From Amanita rubescens (lineage: Eukaryota > Basidiomycota > Agaricomycetes > Agaricales > Amanitaceae), in assembly GCA_015039365.1 (NCBI GenBank), contig WION01000139.1, positions 62,001 through 126,000 on the forward strand: 64,000 nt of DNA. The letters are read 5' to 3'. The number at the start of each line of letters is the position of its first letter. Position 1 is the first letter of the stretch. The notes beneath the pieces are model-generated. The model searched no databases. It had not been told where the DNA came from and saw only the letters and a list, made by a program, of their open reading frames with translations. The position numbers and the translations under genes were made by a program. Shown in pieces: positions 22,669 to 36,748 of the stretch.

Positions 22669-25600
22669 GATATGTCAGCAAGCGTGTAATAATACCAATG
22701 TTTTTTCTTTCCTTCTTTCTTTCTTTCTCCTTCACTTGTTCGTGAAATTACGGCACGGGGATCCTCGGTTTGTTTGTCATCGCCTTGTCTGCCATCTTTT
22801 GCAGGTCTGATCAAGCCACCTCAGGATCGACGTCACCTGTAGATAAGCTACGGCCATCATCGGCGTACTTTACAGTACCACCCCCAGGCTGTCACTTTTA
22901 CTTAAAATACCCTCTTGATTTCATACTTTCATCACATCTCTCAAACCCAAATTCAACTTATCTACCCTGGCAGGTTACGCGGGTAGCAGTGGATCAGGAC
23001 GAGGGTGCATGGATAATCGGCGCGGGAACGGAATCATCGGTGCGCGCGTCTTCAGCCTTTACCTCAGTGGGCGTAAAAGCTACCGAGTGAGCCGAGATAG
23101 ACATTTTGACTTGACTTCTCTAGAAGATTCTGATATCATTCACTCTATTTGCTAACCTTTGCTTATACACCCCACCGCAAACATGGTTGTGAAGGAAAAA
23201 GAAATCGTGATCGACCAGTAGTTATGCGCCATGCCAGACGTCGATCGAATGACACTACGTATACCATGCATGTTATGGATCGATAATATGCATATGCCCA
23301 CGCAGGCCGCCCACGTCCATACATTTCGGAACGCCGTCACCGAACAACCCGATGTGTATTATTACACTACAACTGGTCTGAAGATAGCACTAAGTGTATG
23401 ACTTCACCACCGGCGTGCCAGTACCTCGGATAAGGACAGAAATGGACATACCAATTCGTGTTCCATGAGCGGCGTCATCCAATTGCGGTTGGCCATACCC
23501 GAGGCCCCGAAACGGATAGCAAACGTTCCAAAGCACTTTGAGCTTGCACATATGAAACACCGTCGTACACAGAGGAATCTATACAACTCTTGCAAGCGAT
23601 CATCATTTCGATCAACACTCACCCACGTCAATCGACACTGATAAAATTCCGAGACGGGTGCTACAAATGGGTCATTGAGGCTGGGAATTTGATGGCCGAT
23701 CTGTCGAATGTGCAATGAATATGATCATCCCGTGGCCACGTATATGATGATCACACAGGGTGCTACTACATGCATACTTGTTTAATTACCAACTTCGTAG
23801 CGGTTCTGATGACGTGCCTTGTCTTTGCCAGAATCGAAAGCCGCGGAAAATTTATTTTGTACCATGGTTCTGGAATGAGCGTTTCAAGGTTGAGCTCCGC
23901 CAAAGTTGCGCCGTCTTGAATAATACATAGCCTGATAGAAAAGTCACGTTAATATCCCTTCGAGAATCAGGTACTTCTCGTGCCTCGTGTTGATGCAGAA
24001 GCAATACCTGAGGCAGAGATAAAGCGGTCTTCTCGAGGCCTATAATAGCAATTTGCCTTTGGAACAACGGCGCCGCTGTCCTAGTATTCCACGCTCTGAT
24101 ATCGACGGGTATGTTATGATCTGGCTTTCCTCTATGGGCCATCTCGACACCTCATATACGGATTGACAGGATGATGCAGTCGCAGCGTAGCGTTACGGTC
24201 CGAATTCGCCCATTCAGCAAGCCAATCAGGATACACCGCGCAGCGTCTCGTTGCGGACCACAGTTGGACGGAATAGCGCCCATTTCCGTCCAATAGGCAT
24301 TCACCCAAACATGAACGCTGATTGGCTTGAGTATGAACGGGAAGGGAGCAGGACCCTATAGCGGTGCAGCGATCATTATTATTATCGACCACAAGCGGAG
24401 GCAGCTTCCCACTGATCTGACGATTTCATGTGCCAAAGAGAGTGGCTACTAACTTGATATAAGCGATGCCTTTTTGGTTGAAAATGGGGGACCTGGTAAT
24501 CGTCGGTCTTGGATGGCTGTTACAGAATAAGTAGAACTGTTGCGTTTTGGGATGCGATTATAACACGTGCGCCAAATGTCCTTGTGGGACCAGATGGAAG
24601 CGCGGGATCAATTGTACCTGGCCCGGGTTCCGATATTGCGTCGATGACTATTAAGGTAAGATATGGATGTCTGGTGGAGAGATTAAGCAGTGCTTTACAT
24701 GGATACTTTACTGTCATTAGAACACAGAATGTTGCGATGACGAGTCAATTAATAAGATGAGAAACAGCTGTGAACGATGGTTACAGCTCTGAATCGATCC
24801 GTATCAGCGTACTTGTTCAGAAAAGAGAAAACGCACACAGTACCCCCGTTTATGGTACGGCGGAAGACCCGACATTCGAGTTGACGAGGCTTCGGACCAT
24901 ATCATCTTTAGCCACAGTTGTCATACAGCATGATGGGACACACGATACAACTGGTAATACCCCCATTGATGTGAACCCAGGATGCTGGCGGTCTTTTCAA
25001 TTTAATGGAAAGCATTCCTCGCTTATTTCGTTATACGTTTTCAGAATGCTGTCATGCTTCAAGTGCGCACCTCCAAAATCGTTCTACAACTCTGATAATG
25101 AGATGGATTATCGGCGCGACAATCCGATTACCCGTTGTTGCTTGATGTCCATTTGTTTTCCCAAGGGCCGCGGAAATGTGAATGTTTGATGATGCCCAAT
25201 CGTTCCAGTTGTTTGGATATCATCGTATCCATATGGTAGAGTTGGCTTAATACCAAGCCAGGCGTTGAAATCCGCTTCGTATGTTTTCTTTGCGGAGACC
25301 CTTAGAAAACATATGTGAGAACCAGGTCATTCAGGGTTAGCTTTACGCTTTTCGGACCTTATCTCGGGCGGAGACGCACGTAGTGCGTGGGATCCGTGAC
25401 TATTTCTGCAACACTTCGGCATCATGACATCCATCACTTACTCTTCTCCCATTGGATCAGCTGTACACTACCACTCCGCCCTCAACGCGGATTGTATGCC
25501 TAAAAGAGGAACTGTGTTGTTATTCTGAGCATGTTATCGCTATGCGGTGATAGTCGTAGTCTGAAGATTGTGTACGCCTGTTTGGCCATAGCGTGTACTG

Positions 25601-28600
25601 TGCGTTGCATGTTCTCACCAACACAAGCTAAGTCGACTATCTAACCCGTTTATCTTGCCACCAGGAACGATGTGAACAAATCTTCACTGTATGGGAGCAT
25701 CACTGATGATGACCTGTCCCCGCCGTTACCGGTCAGATTGATATAGATAAACTCATCAAACACACTTCACCACTCTGAGCTCAGCTCTCTCCAAATATGA
25801 ATTACGTCCGGTGCAGGGAAATGCTTGCCAGATCTCTCGCTCTCACAGGACTGCCTTCGTTCGAGCTTGATACAGCAAGTATAGCTTCGGTACCTGGCCT
25901 CGGCAAACAGCGGAACATTCGAGCAATATGGCACAGATATACTTGTTTCGTGTCCAGGGGGTCATGTTTTGAAACAAGTTCACAAACGATGGATCAACGC
26001 CGTTCGTTCTCATGGTTCTATTCAACTTTTCTTTGGGCGCACGAGCTATGGCAACCTGCAGTGATGCACACGTTCGATCTCAATCAGTGCATGCAGTGGT
26101 AAGCAAGTATTACATATATTGACTTAATCTGACTGGATGGACTACAGCTGTCTCGCTTAAGCGTCCACCATCACTCCGCACTTTGTCTTCCGAATCTACG
26201 ATACTGAACCCTGGGACATCTTATGACGTCTAATCACATTAAATACCACTGGTACTGCTACTCGGGATAGTTCAATTCTCGCTCTCAAATCACATAATAA
26301 ATATGAAACCTGAATCCGGAAACATGGTGCAAACGCTTGGTCTATGATCATCCAAAGCTAAAGTTTACTCATTGAAACCGTTTAGAATCATCCCTAGGCC
26401 AACCTGCTGTACTTTTCTGGAAGCTCCCCCACGGAATGAATACATATACTACTTTTAGAAACCCGTGTGTTTTCCATGCAGTTTCGTTCTCACACTGCTT
26501 ATCTGCTAATTCAGAATATCGAGGACTGTCAGGCGCATTCTTTCACGCTCCCTTTTGTAATGAGAGCGCCCATGATGAAACGTTACTTGATGCCATCTAT
26601 CGTGTCGTTCGGGGTATTGCACTTGACAACACTCGACACACATACCACAATCGTCGATTTTCCGAATTCCGCGCTGAATGATCCCATGGAAGCATGGCCT
26701 TCAGAGCCGCGTCGCAACTAGTTCAACCGGAATAACTCTGGTAGGTTGAGATATTCGTTCGAATATTGTTCTTCTACGTCTTATATAACATCAGTGGTGC
26801 GAAGTTACCGACCTTGGGGATATCCTGCAGGGTCCAGTGATGATAGATATTGTCAATCCAATGGGCCGCGGCACAGCCACACAATCCCTGCATAGTAGAC
26901 CCTTGATGCTCACCGCTAGGACCCCGACAATCCTGAGCGACAGTCGCTCCCGGAACCGACGTGTTCGTCGTGACATTCGATACTATGTGGGTGCAACAGC
27001 AAAGCGCAAGGCGTCCAGTAGCACTGATTCGGATTCGATCCCTTATCGCTCCTCACCTAGGCATTAGGACCGTTCGTCCGTAGATTGCATATTTATCTCT
27101 TTAGAATAGTCATGCTACATATTTTAGTCTACGTAGAGATTGATTCTAACGCGAGTTTCGGTGTCTAGGTTAGCACTGCGTCTGGGCCGTCAGGAGCTGA
27201 CCGGGCCTGGTAAGCCGGAGGATGTCTTTGTATAACTTTTGTTTTTCGGCGGGGCCTCATGTGGAAGATGCAACCTAAAGAATGCAAGTATTTCCAGCCT
27301 GAAACGCCGCCCCAGCGACGTCTCCTGTCAAATAATTAAAGCCGTTAGACGTAATGAAGAGGCAGCGGACTTATCCTACGTTGACAGTTGACCTGAATAT
27401 TCGCTTAGTTGCTATAAATTATGTATAGTTGTAAGCACCTAACGCTGGCGGGCGGGTTTGAAAGCGATGGTGTCAGAAAAGAGCAGAGTTTACGTCTCAC
27501 TGCTTGCTGTCACTGGGTTCTAGGTCGAGCATGCGACAAATTAAAGACCAGAAGGGTATGTATGACGGTGCGCTTCGCATTTTACGATCAGCTCATGCTG
27601 TAATTTACATAAAAATGTGGATGATAGAAGGATTGTGCCGCTGAGCACCTGAACGCCTGTCGTCGTGTTTCATGCGAGGCACACCGTCGTGGCTACTGAT
27701 CTTTCTTTACTTATCGTGCTCTAGCGTGAAACATGTTGGTCTATCTATTTATTGCTTGATTGCATAAAATTTACGGTGGTCGGCCAACAACTGATGCGCT
27801 GTTTAGGCCGCCGGCCAAAATAAGTCTTTCCGCAGTAAGTATGGACCATAATGATAAGTACCACAATAAGAATCGGTGTCTATAGTCCACGAGGAAGTAT
27901 ATAATGATGGGACAGAAGAGACGGGTTATACAAAATACCTCCTTTGTCCCTTCAAGTTCAAGAGCACTCAAGATGAACGGAGTTTACCCGATTTGTTCTT
28001 TGATGTGTTTGTGCCTAAGTGGGACTTGTTTGGAAAAAGGTACCCTGTTATGGGGGACAAACGCCAAATAGACCATTCCTACATAGTGGGATTTCTTTCC
28101 CATGAACTAATCCCCGTGTTGATTTGTTAGATTGTTCCAAAGTGGGCTGGCAGCTAGCCGACTCGGAAGGAGCGAACGAAAATAGAACTAATACTACGGT
28201 CGGTGATTCCTGTGAGTAGGTTGTAGGCAGCAAGCAATTTGAAATACGATGCGAGCAGGAGGCTGGTGACTTGTGAATGAGGAAGTAGTATGATAGATCT
28301 CCGATTCGCGCGGTGCTATAATCGGTTCCGACTGTATTTGTACTAGTGGGCTTGCTGATCGGAGATGTGTTATGACCCGCCGCGCAGCCCCAATAGGTGA
28401 AGATAAAACAGAACACATTTAGGTTTACGTGTGCTCGTGGCCACGTGTCCTAAATGGGTCCATTCGAACTCTGCGGATTTTCACCCGATGTGGTAAGAAG
28501 GTTCTTGCAGAGATTTCATCCACAATATCCAGATTCGAGATTGATTCACAGCATAACTTACGTACCCTCGCCAAGGCCTAATAAGGCCCTATATTTGTTG

Positions 28601-28651
28601 TAGGTCTCCACCGGGCCCTAATTCCCAACCCTCGCATAACCCTTCCTTACC
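22669..28651. other. ~6-kb stretch with no convincing gene
   Basis: Many short frames occur on both strands, but none shows a recognisable domain, consistent splice grammar or paired exons. The part next to 28.6 kb is presumably the long upstream region of the zinc-finger gene. No terminal repeats or transposase remnants were recognised. A lineage-specific or non-coding transcript cannot be excluded. Confidence 0.5.
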
Positions 28652-30142
28652 ATGCCTCGAGTAGACTCAAAAGCTCTTAGTGGCCAGCTATACCAATCTC
28701 AGTACACCAGTGGCCCATATTCCTCTGATTCACCTGCGTCACAGCAGTCCGACCGTCAGCATTCCCAGCCGTCCTCCCCCACTACCTCTTCCGCTTTGTC
28801 CGCTGCCGCCAAAAAGAAGCACTTATGTCCTACATGTGACCGCGCCTTCACCACCAGTGGCCATCTCGCTCGCCATTCCAGGGTTCACACAGGTGAAAGG
28901 AACCACAAATGTCCATTCCCTGGCTGTGAGACGCGCTGCTCGCGTCAAGATAATCTACAGCAACAGTATGCATGAACTCCCTTTTGCGTTATAACATAGC
29001 AAATAACATACTTTGTGCACAGCTACCGAATCCATCTTTCACCTGGATCTCGGAGGAGTTCAACACGGTCTGCCATCGCGCGTGCCATGAACCCGTCGTC
29101 CTCCCCATCAAAGCGGAACTCAGTCTCGAGTTCCGAGGAGCAGTTATCGCCTCCGCCAATGTCACCACCAGCTCTAGAGCCAGCGCGCCTCTATACCACC
29201 CACTCTCCGCCCCCGGATACACCACCTGCACTTGAACCTGCTACTCTTCCTGTTGCGATGCACATCTCAGATCCCGTCTCTAGCCGGTCTTCGTCCTCTC
29301 CAGACAATTCTTACTCGCCCGTTAATCACCACCTACTTTCCATGCAGTCGAACTCTGCTAGCCTTCCTGGGCCCCAATCTTATTCTTATCGTAGTGGTAC
29401 GACAACCTACCAAGAGCAGTCTCAAGGTGCTGGCTTTACTTACGTCCACACGACCCCCATTCATTCCACGTCAAACTCGGCGAATAACTTCTCGTACTCC
29501 AATGCTCACGGAAGCTTTGGTAATCACAGTTTGCCTCACATGAATTCAACGGCAGCGGTTATTCATAACACTCGCCATAATTCCGAACCGTCTATTTCTG
29601 GGATGACCTCGCGCCATTCAATTTCGCACATATCACATCCACATTCCTACTCTCAAGGACAGTCTTCAAGCGGAGGCCCACCATCACCCGCTTCCTCACA
29701 CTCCGTATCATCTCATACCTCCGGTCCGCCCACTCCTACTTACCCTGTCTTCCATGGTGATGGACATGCCTACCACGCAGATAGTCTAATGGGCAACGAA
29801 GCTCACAGCCACCCTTCTATGGGCATGCCGAGCCATATTTTGCACTCGAACAGTATGTACCATCACAACGGATCACAATCACAATCGTCGTCGGGAGCAA
29901 TAACACTCAGTGGCGGCCGGTTTGTGGACTCCCCTCCACCAGTGTTAGCACCTATTCAGGACGAGCGATACATTCGAAGAGAGGACCGGCATTCAACCCA
30001 GTCACATTCGTCGTCACCGTACATCCATCATCCGCAACCGCTGAGTTCCGATTACCCTTATTCTCAACAGATAGGCCTTCCTACGGGCGGATGGAAATCC
30101 GAAAATAGTCTGCGCAAAGGCCTTGGTGCTCTCGTGCAGTGA
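28652..30142 (+). CDS. C2H2 zinc-finger transcription factor, Nrg1/Nrg2-like
   Basis: Two exons, 28652-28965 and 29023-30142 (477 aa). Two adjacent C2H2 fingers occur at residues ~52-108: HLCPTCDRAFTTSGHLARH and, across the intron, HKCPFPGCETRCSRQDNLQQ continuing HYRIH. The intron falls inside the second finger, just before its first histidine, and splicing restores it. Finger spacing, the TGERNHKCPFPGC linker and the RQDN recognition helix resemble fungal Nrg1-type repressors of glucose-repressed and stress genes. The rest is low-complexity Ser/Pro/His-rich sequence, typical of a disordered regulatory region. Target genes cannot be told from the sequence. Confidence 0.8.
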
Positions 30143-30802
30143 TATCTTTTCATGCTATGTTTCATTGCTGTTTGTTTTTATAGAATTGGAGGACAAAATT
30201 AAGGTCTATGCTTTGTATGCGGGTACTTCTATAATGCTTCCCTTTTGTTTTATCTGTTGGTTTAGCCGTATAATCACGTTTCGACCTCGTTTTACTATAT
30301 TCGACGTATTGTACTGTAACATATTGTGAATAGCACTTGGCCTATCGCACAGCTGTTTGACAGACTAACTTGTAACGTGTGAGACGTGTAATTAGTCTTA
30401 ACTAAAGGAGAAATTAAAGAAAAAGGGAGCAAGGATCAGTTGATGAAACCTCTGATGTTAATCCGGTAGTACGCAACAACCCGACTGAAGGGGTTGCGTT
30501 CGGACACTGGACCAAAAAACCCGATATCTATATTTGTATACATCCCAGAATGGCAACTATGACTTGATGGGAAAACGACCCTCTTTTCCCATCGCCGTCC
30601 TCCGCGCATATCTTACGTTGCTGAGGACTCCGCTGGTCCCGTATTCTTGTGAAAGATAATCAGTGTGTGTGTGTTGTGCAACTTTTATTCCACTATTGTT
30701 ACACGGAATACATTTGTGAAAGAAGAGAGACGAAAAGAAAAAAAGGCAAACACAAGAAGACTTAGTCAGACGTGCCCGCGAGCGTCATTACTCATTATTG
30801 CT
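30143..30802. other. Intergenic: 3' flank of zinc-finger gene and PP4 promoter region
   Basis: AT-rich sequence without coding signal. A short GT run at ~30663-30675 is the only low-complexity feature seen. Confidence 0.6.
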
Positions 30803-32938
30803 ATGCCGAGTGACTTGGACAGGTAAGGACTCGTTGAAGCCATACTCGGCTGTTTCACGATCAGCTACGACGCGAGGTTTAATGGATCTTTGGTTCTAGA
30901 CAAATCGAGCAATTAACGCGCTGCGAGCCGATCTCAGAAGAGCAGGTGAAGCGATTGTGTCTCAAAGCGAGGGAAATCCTCATTGAAGAGGGAAACGTGC
31001 AGGTTGTTGATTCACCTGTCACGGTGCGTGCTTGTGCCACTGTTGCAACTCGTTGACCATCTGAAGACAAGTTACATAGATATGTGGTGACATCCATGGC
31101 CAATTTTTCGACCTTATGGAGCTCTTCAAAGTTGGCGGTTTCTGCCCTGATACTAATTATCTCTTCATGGGTGCGCATACACATACGTCATTTTCGTGAA
31201 ATTTACGTTTTTTTTTCCCTTTGACATCCGCAATTCGATCTCTCTTGGGACATGGCTTCTCCCGATAACCAACATGAAAACACGCCGTAAACGCGCGCGT
31301 ACGACTCACACGTCTATTACGATGTATGCGCACAAACGCCCGCTGAATTTGATCAACTTCAGGCGACTTCGTTGATCGGGGATTCTATAGCGTCGAAACT
31401 TTTTTGCTGTTGCTTGCTTTGAAGGTACGATACCCCGAACGTATCACGCTTATCAGAGGGAACCATGAATCACGACAAATCACGCAAGTCTATGGGTTTT
31501 ACGATGAATGTCAAAGGAAATACGGGAGTAGCAATGTCTGGCGTTGGTGCTGCGAAGTTTTTGATTATCTTGCTCTTGGAGCGATCGTAGATGGACGCGT
31601 GTTGTGCGTGCACGGTGGTCTGAGTCCCAATTTGCAAAGTATTGATCAGGTACGTGGTTCTAAAGGTCCTGCCTTTTCCAAATACCTTGGAACATTGCCT
31701 GCGGCGGATGCCTTCGCGAAGCGTCTTTATTCATCATTGACTTGTCATTCACAGATCCGTGCCATTGATAGAAAGCAGGAGGTTCCTCACGATGGCCCAA
31801 TGTGCGATCTCCTATGGTCGGATCCAGACGGTGAGGTTATGAATTCATTTTCGGCATAGTTCCTGCTTAATTCTGACGTTCATTTTCCCCTCGCCTGGAC
31901 CTTTGTCCGCGTTATCGATATGAATGGTCCGGGTATTTCCTTTTTCTCTCAAGATATCCAAGGCTGGGGCTTGTCACCTCGAGGTGCTGGATTCCTATTC
32001 GGAGCGGACATTACGAAGGCTTTTGCCCATCACAACGCGCTTGATTTGATTGCTCGAGCCCATCAACTGGCAATGGAGGGATATAAGCACATGTTTGATC
32101 AAACTATAGTCACAGTTTGGAGTGCGCCTAACTATTGCTACCGGTACGTCCGCTACTTATTTAATTCCCAATTTGGATATATGTGTTCCTGTGGTTGCGA
32201 CATCTTATTCGTAAGAATGCTATGTTCTTGGGCGTCGCTTCTAATTCTATAGGTAAAAAAACGCATTTTACGCATGTTTTCTATATACGATCTCTCGGAA
32301 GATCGTTAAAAAACTCTTTCAACCTTCTTTTTTGTCCTTGATTGAACTGTTTGTTGTTCGGTTAAGGTCACGAGGTTGCCGAAGACGCCCAGTATGACAG
32401 CTGCACCACTGCGTCGGTCTATCCCAGCACTTGCGGGATATATCCAGATCTATGGAACAGCGAAAACGGAAGCAGCTCGTCATTTAGAATCTAAATTTTT
32501 CCTCTTTTGTGAATGGCGATGAGATCATAACCCCTATATTTATATTGACTAACGATATTGCGGTCTTCCAGGTGCGGCAACGTTGCATCAATTCTCCAAT
32601 TGGACGAGCATCTGGGTCAGGAATACAAAGTTTTCAGTAGCGCGCCTCTCGTAAGTAAAGACTTCGACTCACATGAACTGCCTCCTCTTTCCTTCTTTCT
32701 CATTAACAATGCATGGATCATGGGCCGGAGAACAAGGTCCACGTACTCCCACTGCTGACGGAGCAAGGTTTCATCCTGTACAGCAATATCGCTTCCGTCT
32801 GATCGTTTCTTGCTACCATGCTTTATTACCGTTCACATGTCCTCAACCATGCATCTCTTGACGTGCTTCCTGACTTGGATTTACTAGGATGTCCGATCAG
32901 TGCCAGCGAAGCGGCCACCCGCGGACTACTTTCTGTGA
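30803..32938 (+). CDS. PPH3: Serine/threonine protein phosphatase PP4 catalytic subunit
   Basis: Eight exons: 30803-30822, 30900-31023, 31080-31170, 31363-31649, 31755-31830, 31954-32143, 32572-32650, 32888-32938 (305 aa, phases consistent). PPP-family metal-binding and catalytic motifs are all present: CGDIHGQ, GDFVDRG (restored across intron 3), [16 protein letters not shown] and [11 protein letters not shown] (restored across intron 6). The last 17-codon exon ends in PPADYFL, matching the methylated C-terminus of the PP4/PP2A group; the MPSDLDRQIEQL start and [11 protein letters not shown] favour PP4 over PP2A or PP6. PP4 dephosphorylates H2AX and checkpoint proteins with R2/R3 regulatory partners. 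Introns 3, 6 and 7 (192, 428 and 237 nt) are unusually long for this window. Confidence 0.92.
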
Positions 32939-34397
32939 AACAATGAACCACGGACCAACGGATCTGGGAGGGACATACGGAAAAGAGCAACGAGCATAGG
33001 CACACCAATACCACGCCTTCACTTCAGTTTCATTTGTCACAGTTCAGGATCCTTTACGAAAGGGTTCTTCATTCGGACAAATTCGTTTTCGGAGCTCGAA
33101 CGGTCGACAATGGTTGGAAGTGTGGAGACAAGTCCTTTGGATTCGCAAGAAGTGTTTCTGACACGCATGGCCTACGACGTTGGCCATATGGCGGCCTCCT
33201 CTAGTCGTGTGAAAGCATTGAGCGCAATGGAGAGTGAGAGTGCCTTACGACGTTGAGCATACGGCTACCGCCGACCATGATCTCAATTGAGTGATGTAAA
33301 TTTTCCGGTGCTCAAAAATCCAAAGCGGACCAAGTGAACGTGAAACGTGATAGGTCTCCCAACTGATCACCGCCGTATGTAAATCAACGGCGTTGTTGCT
33401 GAGTAAAAGCGCTCAGACTGATGCGTAACTAACGTCCATTCTTGGCTCGGCGGGGCCCCATACATGTATGTACCCTCTAAAAAACTAATGATTGTTTTAC
33501 GTATGTACATAGTAGAGGTAAGAGTCTTTGGCATGTCACCCAAGGATGGCCGACTCGATCATTGAGCACATGTGCCCCAAGCCACCAGCGTTGCTATCTC
33601 CATTTTTTTTCATTGTTGACGGCCGGGCCTTTTCCGGGTCCCGGTCAGCGGTGCTTGAAAAATCGACATACACTAGTCCGTCCGGTATAACTGCAAATTT
33701 TACGGCGCCCTGTAGCAACGGACTATTGGAAGTGTGGTACTAAGGCTCCAGCGCTCATCTGATACGTGTTCTCCGAATCACTACTGGGAGAAGGAAACGG
33801 ACAACTTGAACTGTGCAAGCTGTTTTAGTTTACTTGCGGCTTCCTTATGTAAGTCCATGCAACTGTGCATCGTGTCCGGCAATAATATATAATAATATGC
33901 CACGCTTATTGCCTTTCTACTAACCTTACTTGGAAACGGAACTCATATATGGCCTACTCAGCACCTTTTGGTGCTCGCAAAAACTTCAGATGTAACGTAC
34001 TTGGAATGTGATTTGCCTTGAGAGAAAAATGTGGAGCGCAAACAGCTCGAAGATTTTTCAAAATTTACATCATATCTTGGCGACGGCGAGTTCCGCGTCC
34101 CGTTGTGCGAACTGGTCGGACTGATCTCCGTTCCTATCGCTTGTGGCGGCAGTGGTCTGAAAAGACGTGATGCTTGGGCTACATAATGTATGCAGTGCAG
34201 GTAATGGCATATGGGGTAGAAAAGAAGTAGGAGAAAAGATGACATGTGGTTGAAAACGACAACTTGTAATCTAAATGCAACATCAGACGTTCCTTTGTTC
34301 CGGTTAAATGTATGTGTGCGTGGTGGTCATGCTGCGCGGTTCAAAAAGTCTAATGACAGACTCATGCTGTTCCTGAGTGATACACGGAACCGATCAT
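32939..34397. other. Intergenic, no gene recognised
   Basis: Short unrelated frames only. A 48-codon frame at 33111-33257 has no recognisable features. The right end is the 3' flank of the ARB1 gene. Confidence 0.5.
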
Positions 34398-36748
34398 CTA
34401 TGTTTTGCCTTTCGGCGCTGACTTGCTGAACAGTTTCGCCTTCTCAATAGCGGCAAAGCCTGTACAAAACGAGAAGAACGTTTAGAGATACGACCTGCAC
34501 CAAAATGTCGTTACGCACTTTGTTTGATCAGATTCTTCTTGTAATCAATGATACTGATATCCACTTTGGTCAGGTTCTTAATTGTCTTATCTGCGACTTC
34601 CCACAGTTCTTCTGCTACCTGGGAGATTAGTCCTGGTGGGAAAAAGGCGTTAACGGTGGCTATAGCAAACGATAGGGGAAAGATACATACGGAAATCATG
34701 AGAGACGATGACGACGCCGCCTTCAAATTCTTTGATGGCAAGCGCCAGCGCATCAATGGATGCCATGTCCAAATGATTTGTCGGTTCATCTACAATACAA
34801 TGTTAACAATCATCCGTTCCTGGAAAGATATACATACCGAGCAACAGAATATGAGGGTGTTCCATAGCTAATTGAGCAAAAACGACGCTATTATCGAAAT
34901 GGTTAGCTGTGACATCGAAGTTTGATGCACAGTACGTACCGATTCCGTAGGCCATCAGAAAGTTGTTTGATCGGCGATGTCTGGTGGGACCCCGACAGGC
35001 CAAAGCGTCCAAGTTGAGCTCTCCAAGCTTGAACATCCTTATCCGGGTATTTCTCGCTGAAAAGAGACTGGAAGTACTCGATTGGGCTGGAGTCGTACGG
35101 CAGCTGGTCAGCAGAGTGCTGTGAGTACTTGGCGATTTTGAGTTGGATATGTTTGGATATGGTCCCTTCGCACGGCTGAAGAATGCTGGTGATAAGGTTG
35201 AGAAGTGTACTTTTGCCAGCACCGTTTGCGCCTACGATGGCGATACGGGAATCCATACTAAATCGAGGGTAAGAATGCTGTCAGCGCCGAACAAGACCAC
35301 GAACTCACTCTATACCAAATGACAGCTTCTTGTAAAGGTAATCTTCTTTCCTTCCTGAGTAAGAGAATGCGACACCGTCGAAAGCAAGTATAGGCGGAGG
35401 AAGTCTACGAATCTCTTCAAAGTGGAATCGTAGAGGCCTTGGCTGCTCGATCTTTTCTATTAGTCCTGCTGCCTCCATCTTGTCGATAATCTTCTGTTTT
35501 GACTTGGCCTGACGGACCAGATTCGCATATGTACCGGCGGATGCAATGAATCTATACACACAATGACGTCATCACAAGTTGGTACGAGCAGACGGGGAAA
35601 CTGACTGACTTTTTGATGTGCGCAATCTCCTCCTGCTGCTTGTGATATGCTTTCATCTGATTAATCTCGTTCTCTTTCTTCGTCTTGACATACGCGGTAT
35701 AGTTACCGGTGTAATATAAGAGCTTTTTCTTCATGTTTAGATCCATGATATTGGTACAGACGGAGTCGAGGAAGTCTTGAGAGTGAGAGGTGATAACGAG
35801 AATGTGGTTATAGGTTGAGAGGTACGCTTCCAACCATACAACGGCGCCGAGATCTAGGTGGTTCGTTGGTTCGTCGAGAAGTAGCACATGCGGCTTGACA
35901 AAGAGGGCCCGCGCCAGCGCCACTCTCATACGCCAACCACCACTCATGTCTTTCGTCGGTTTTCCCATCATTTGTTGCGAGAAACCGAGACCGTGAAGGA
36001 TGCTACCGGCTTTTGTCTCGAATGTGTTTGGATCGAGTTCTTCTAACTCTTCGTACGCGGCTTCCAGTGCAGCATCGTCAACTTCATCTGCCACAGAGAG
36101 CTCCTCAATGCGTGCTTCCAATTTCGCTACCTTCTCCTTGGCCGACTGGATTATGAAATCGATTGCATTGACCTCCGACGGTTCAGCTTCTCCTCGAACA
36201 AGATAGATGTCAATGTGAGGGGGTATCTCAATATCCCGCTCAGCTATGGATTGCAGGAGTGTAGACTGTATGAAACATGGGTTCGTTTCCGAAAATTTTC
36301 AAAAAAAAAGAAAGGAAGACGTACTTTTCCTGAACCGTTTTCTCCGAGAAGACCATAACGCTGGCCATAGTTCAGTGTGATCTCGGCTCCTTCAATCAAG
36401 AGACGACCGTGGAAGGAAAGTGTGAAAGCATCGATTTTGATGTCGCGGCCTTTTGCGTCGGACACGAGCACTCCTGCGGCGCTCCTGATCACATAAACAG
36501 ATCAGGGTCGCAAAATTCCAGATTAAAGGGGGAGAAACGTACCTATCCGTGGCCATATTCAGCTTTGCCATGGCAGACAAATCATCACGGCTGTTTGAAG
36601 CGCTAACACTCGTAAGAGGAGTGTTGCTTGTACTTCCGTTCACTGAGCCTGTTGGAGTTGAAGTAGCTGTTGAGGCTGATCCTGCAGCCGCAGCGTTCTT
36701 CGCAGCCTTTTCTGCAAGTCGCTTTTGTTTCGATGCTGAGGGCGGCAT
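34398..36748 (-). CDS. ARB1: ABC-F ATPase, ARB1/ABCF2-like ribosome biogenesis factor
   Basis: Nine exons on the minus strand: 36748-36543, 36484-36325, 36265-35610, 35551-35309, 35257-34940, 34887-34838, 34789-34691, 34632-34519, 34459-34398 (635 aa). Two ABC domains and no membrane segments define the ABC-F class. Domain 1 has GENGSGKS (Walker A, split by intron 2), MSGGWRMR signature and [12 protein letters not shown]. Domain 2 has [17 protein letters not shown] signature and [12 protein letters not shown] (split by an intron at the Asp). The linker contains [18 protein letters not shown]. The N-terminus is an Ala/Ser/Thr-rich extension after [17 protein letters not shown]. In yeast ARB1 acts in 40S and 60S subunit maturation and export. 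The start at 36748 is preferred over an upstream in-frame Met because it matches the lysine-rich start usual in the family. Confidence 0.9.

Noticed and set aside
24132..24392. Minus-strand Cys-containing frame resembling a small lectin
   Set aside because: No lectin motif, signal peptide or consistent exon structure could be confirmed.
32672..32861. Alternative PP4 C-terminus reading through intron 7
   Set aside because: The 32888-32938 exon restores the conserved DYFL ending in phase, which the read-through lacks.
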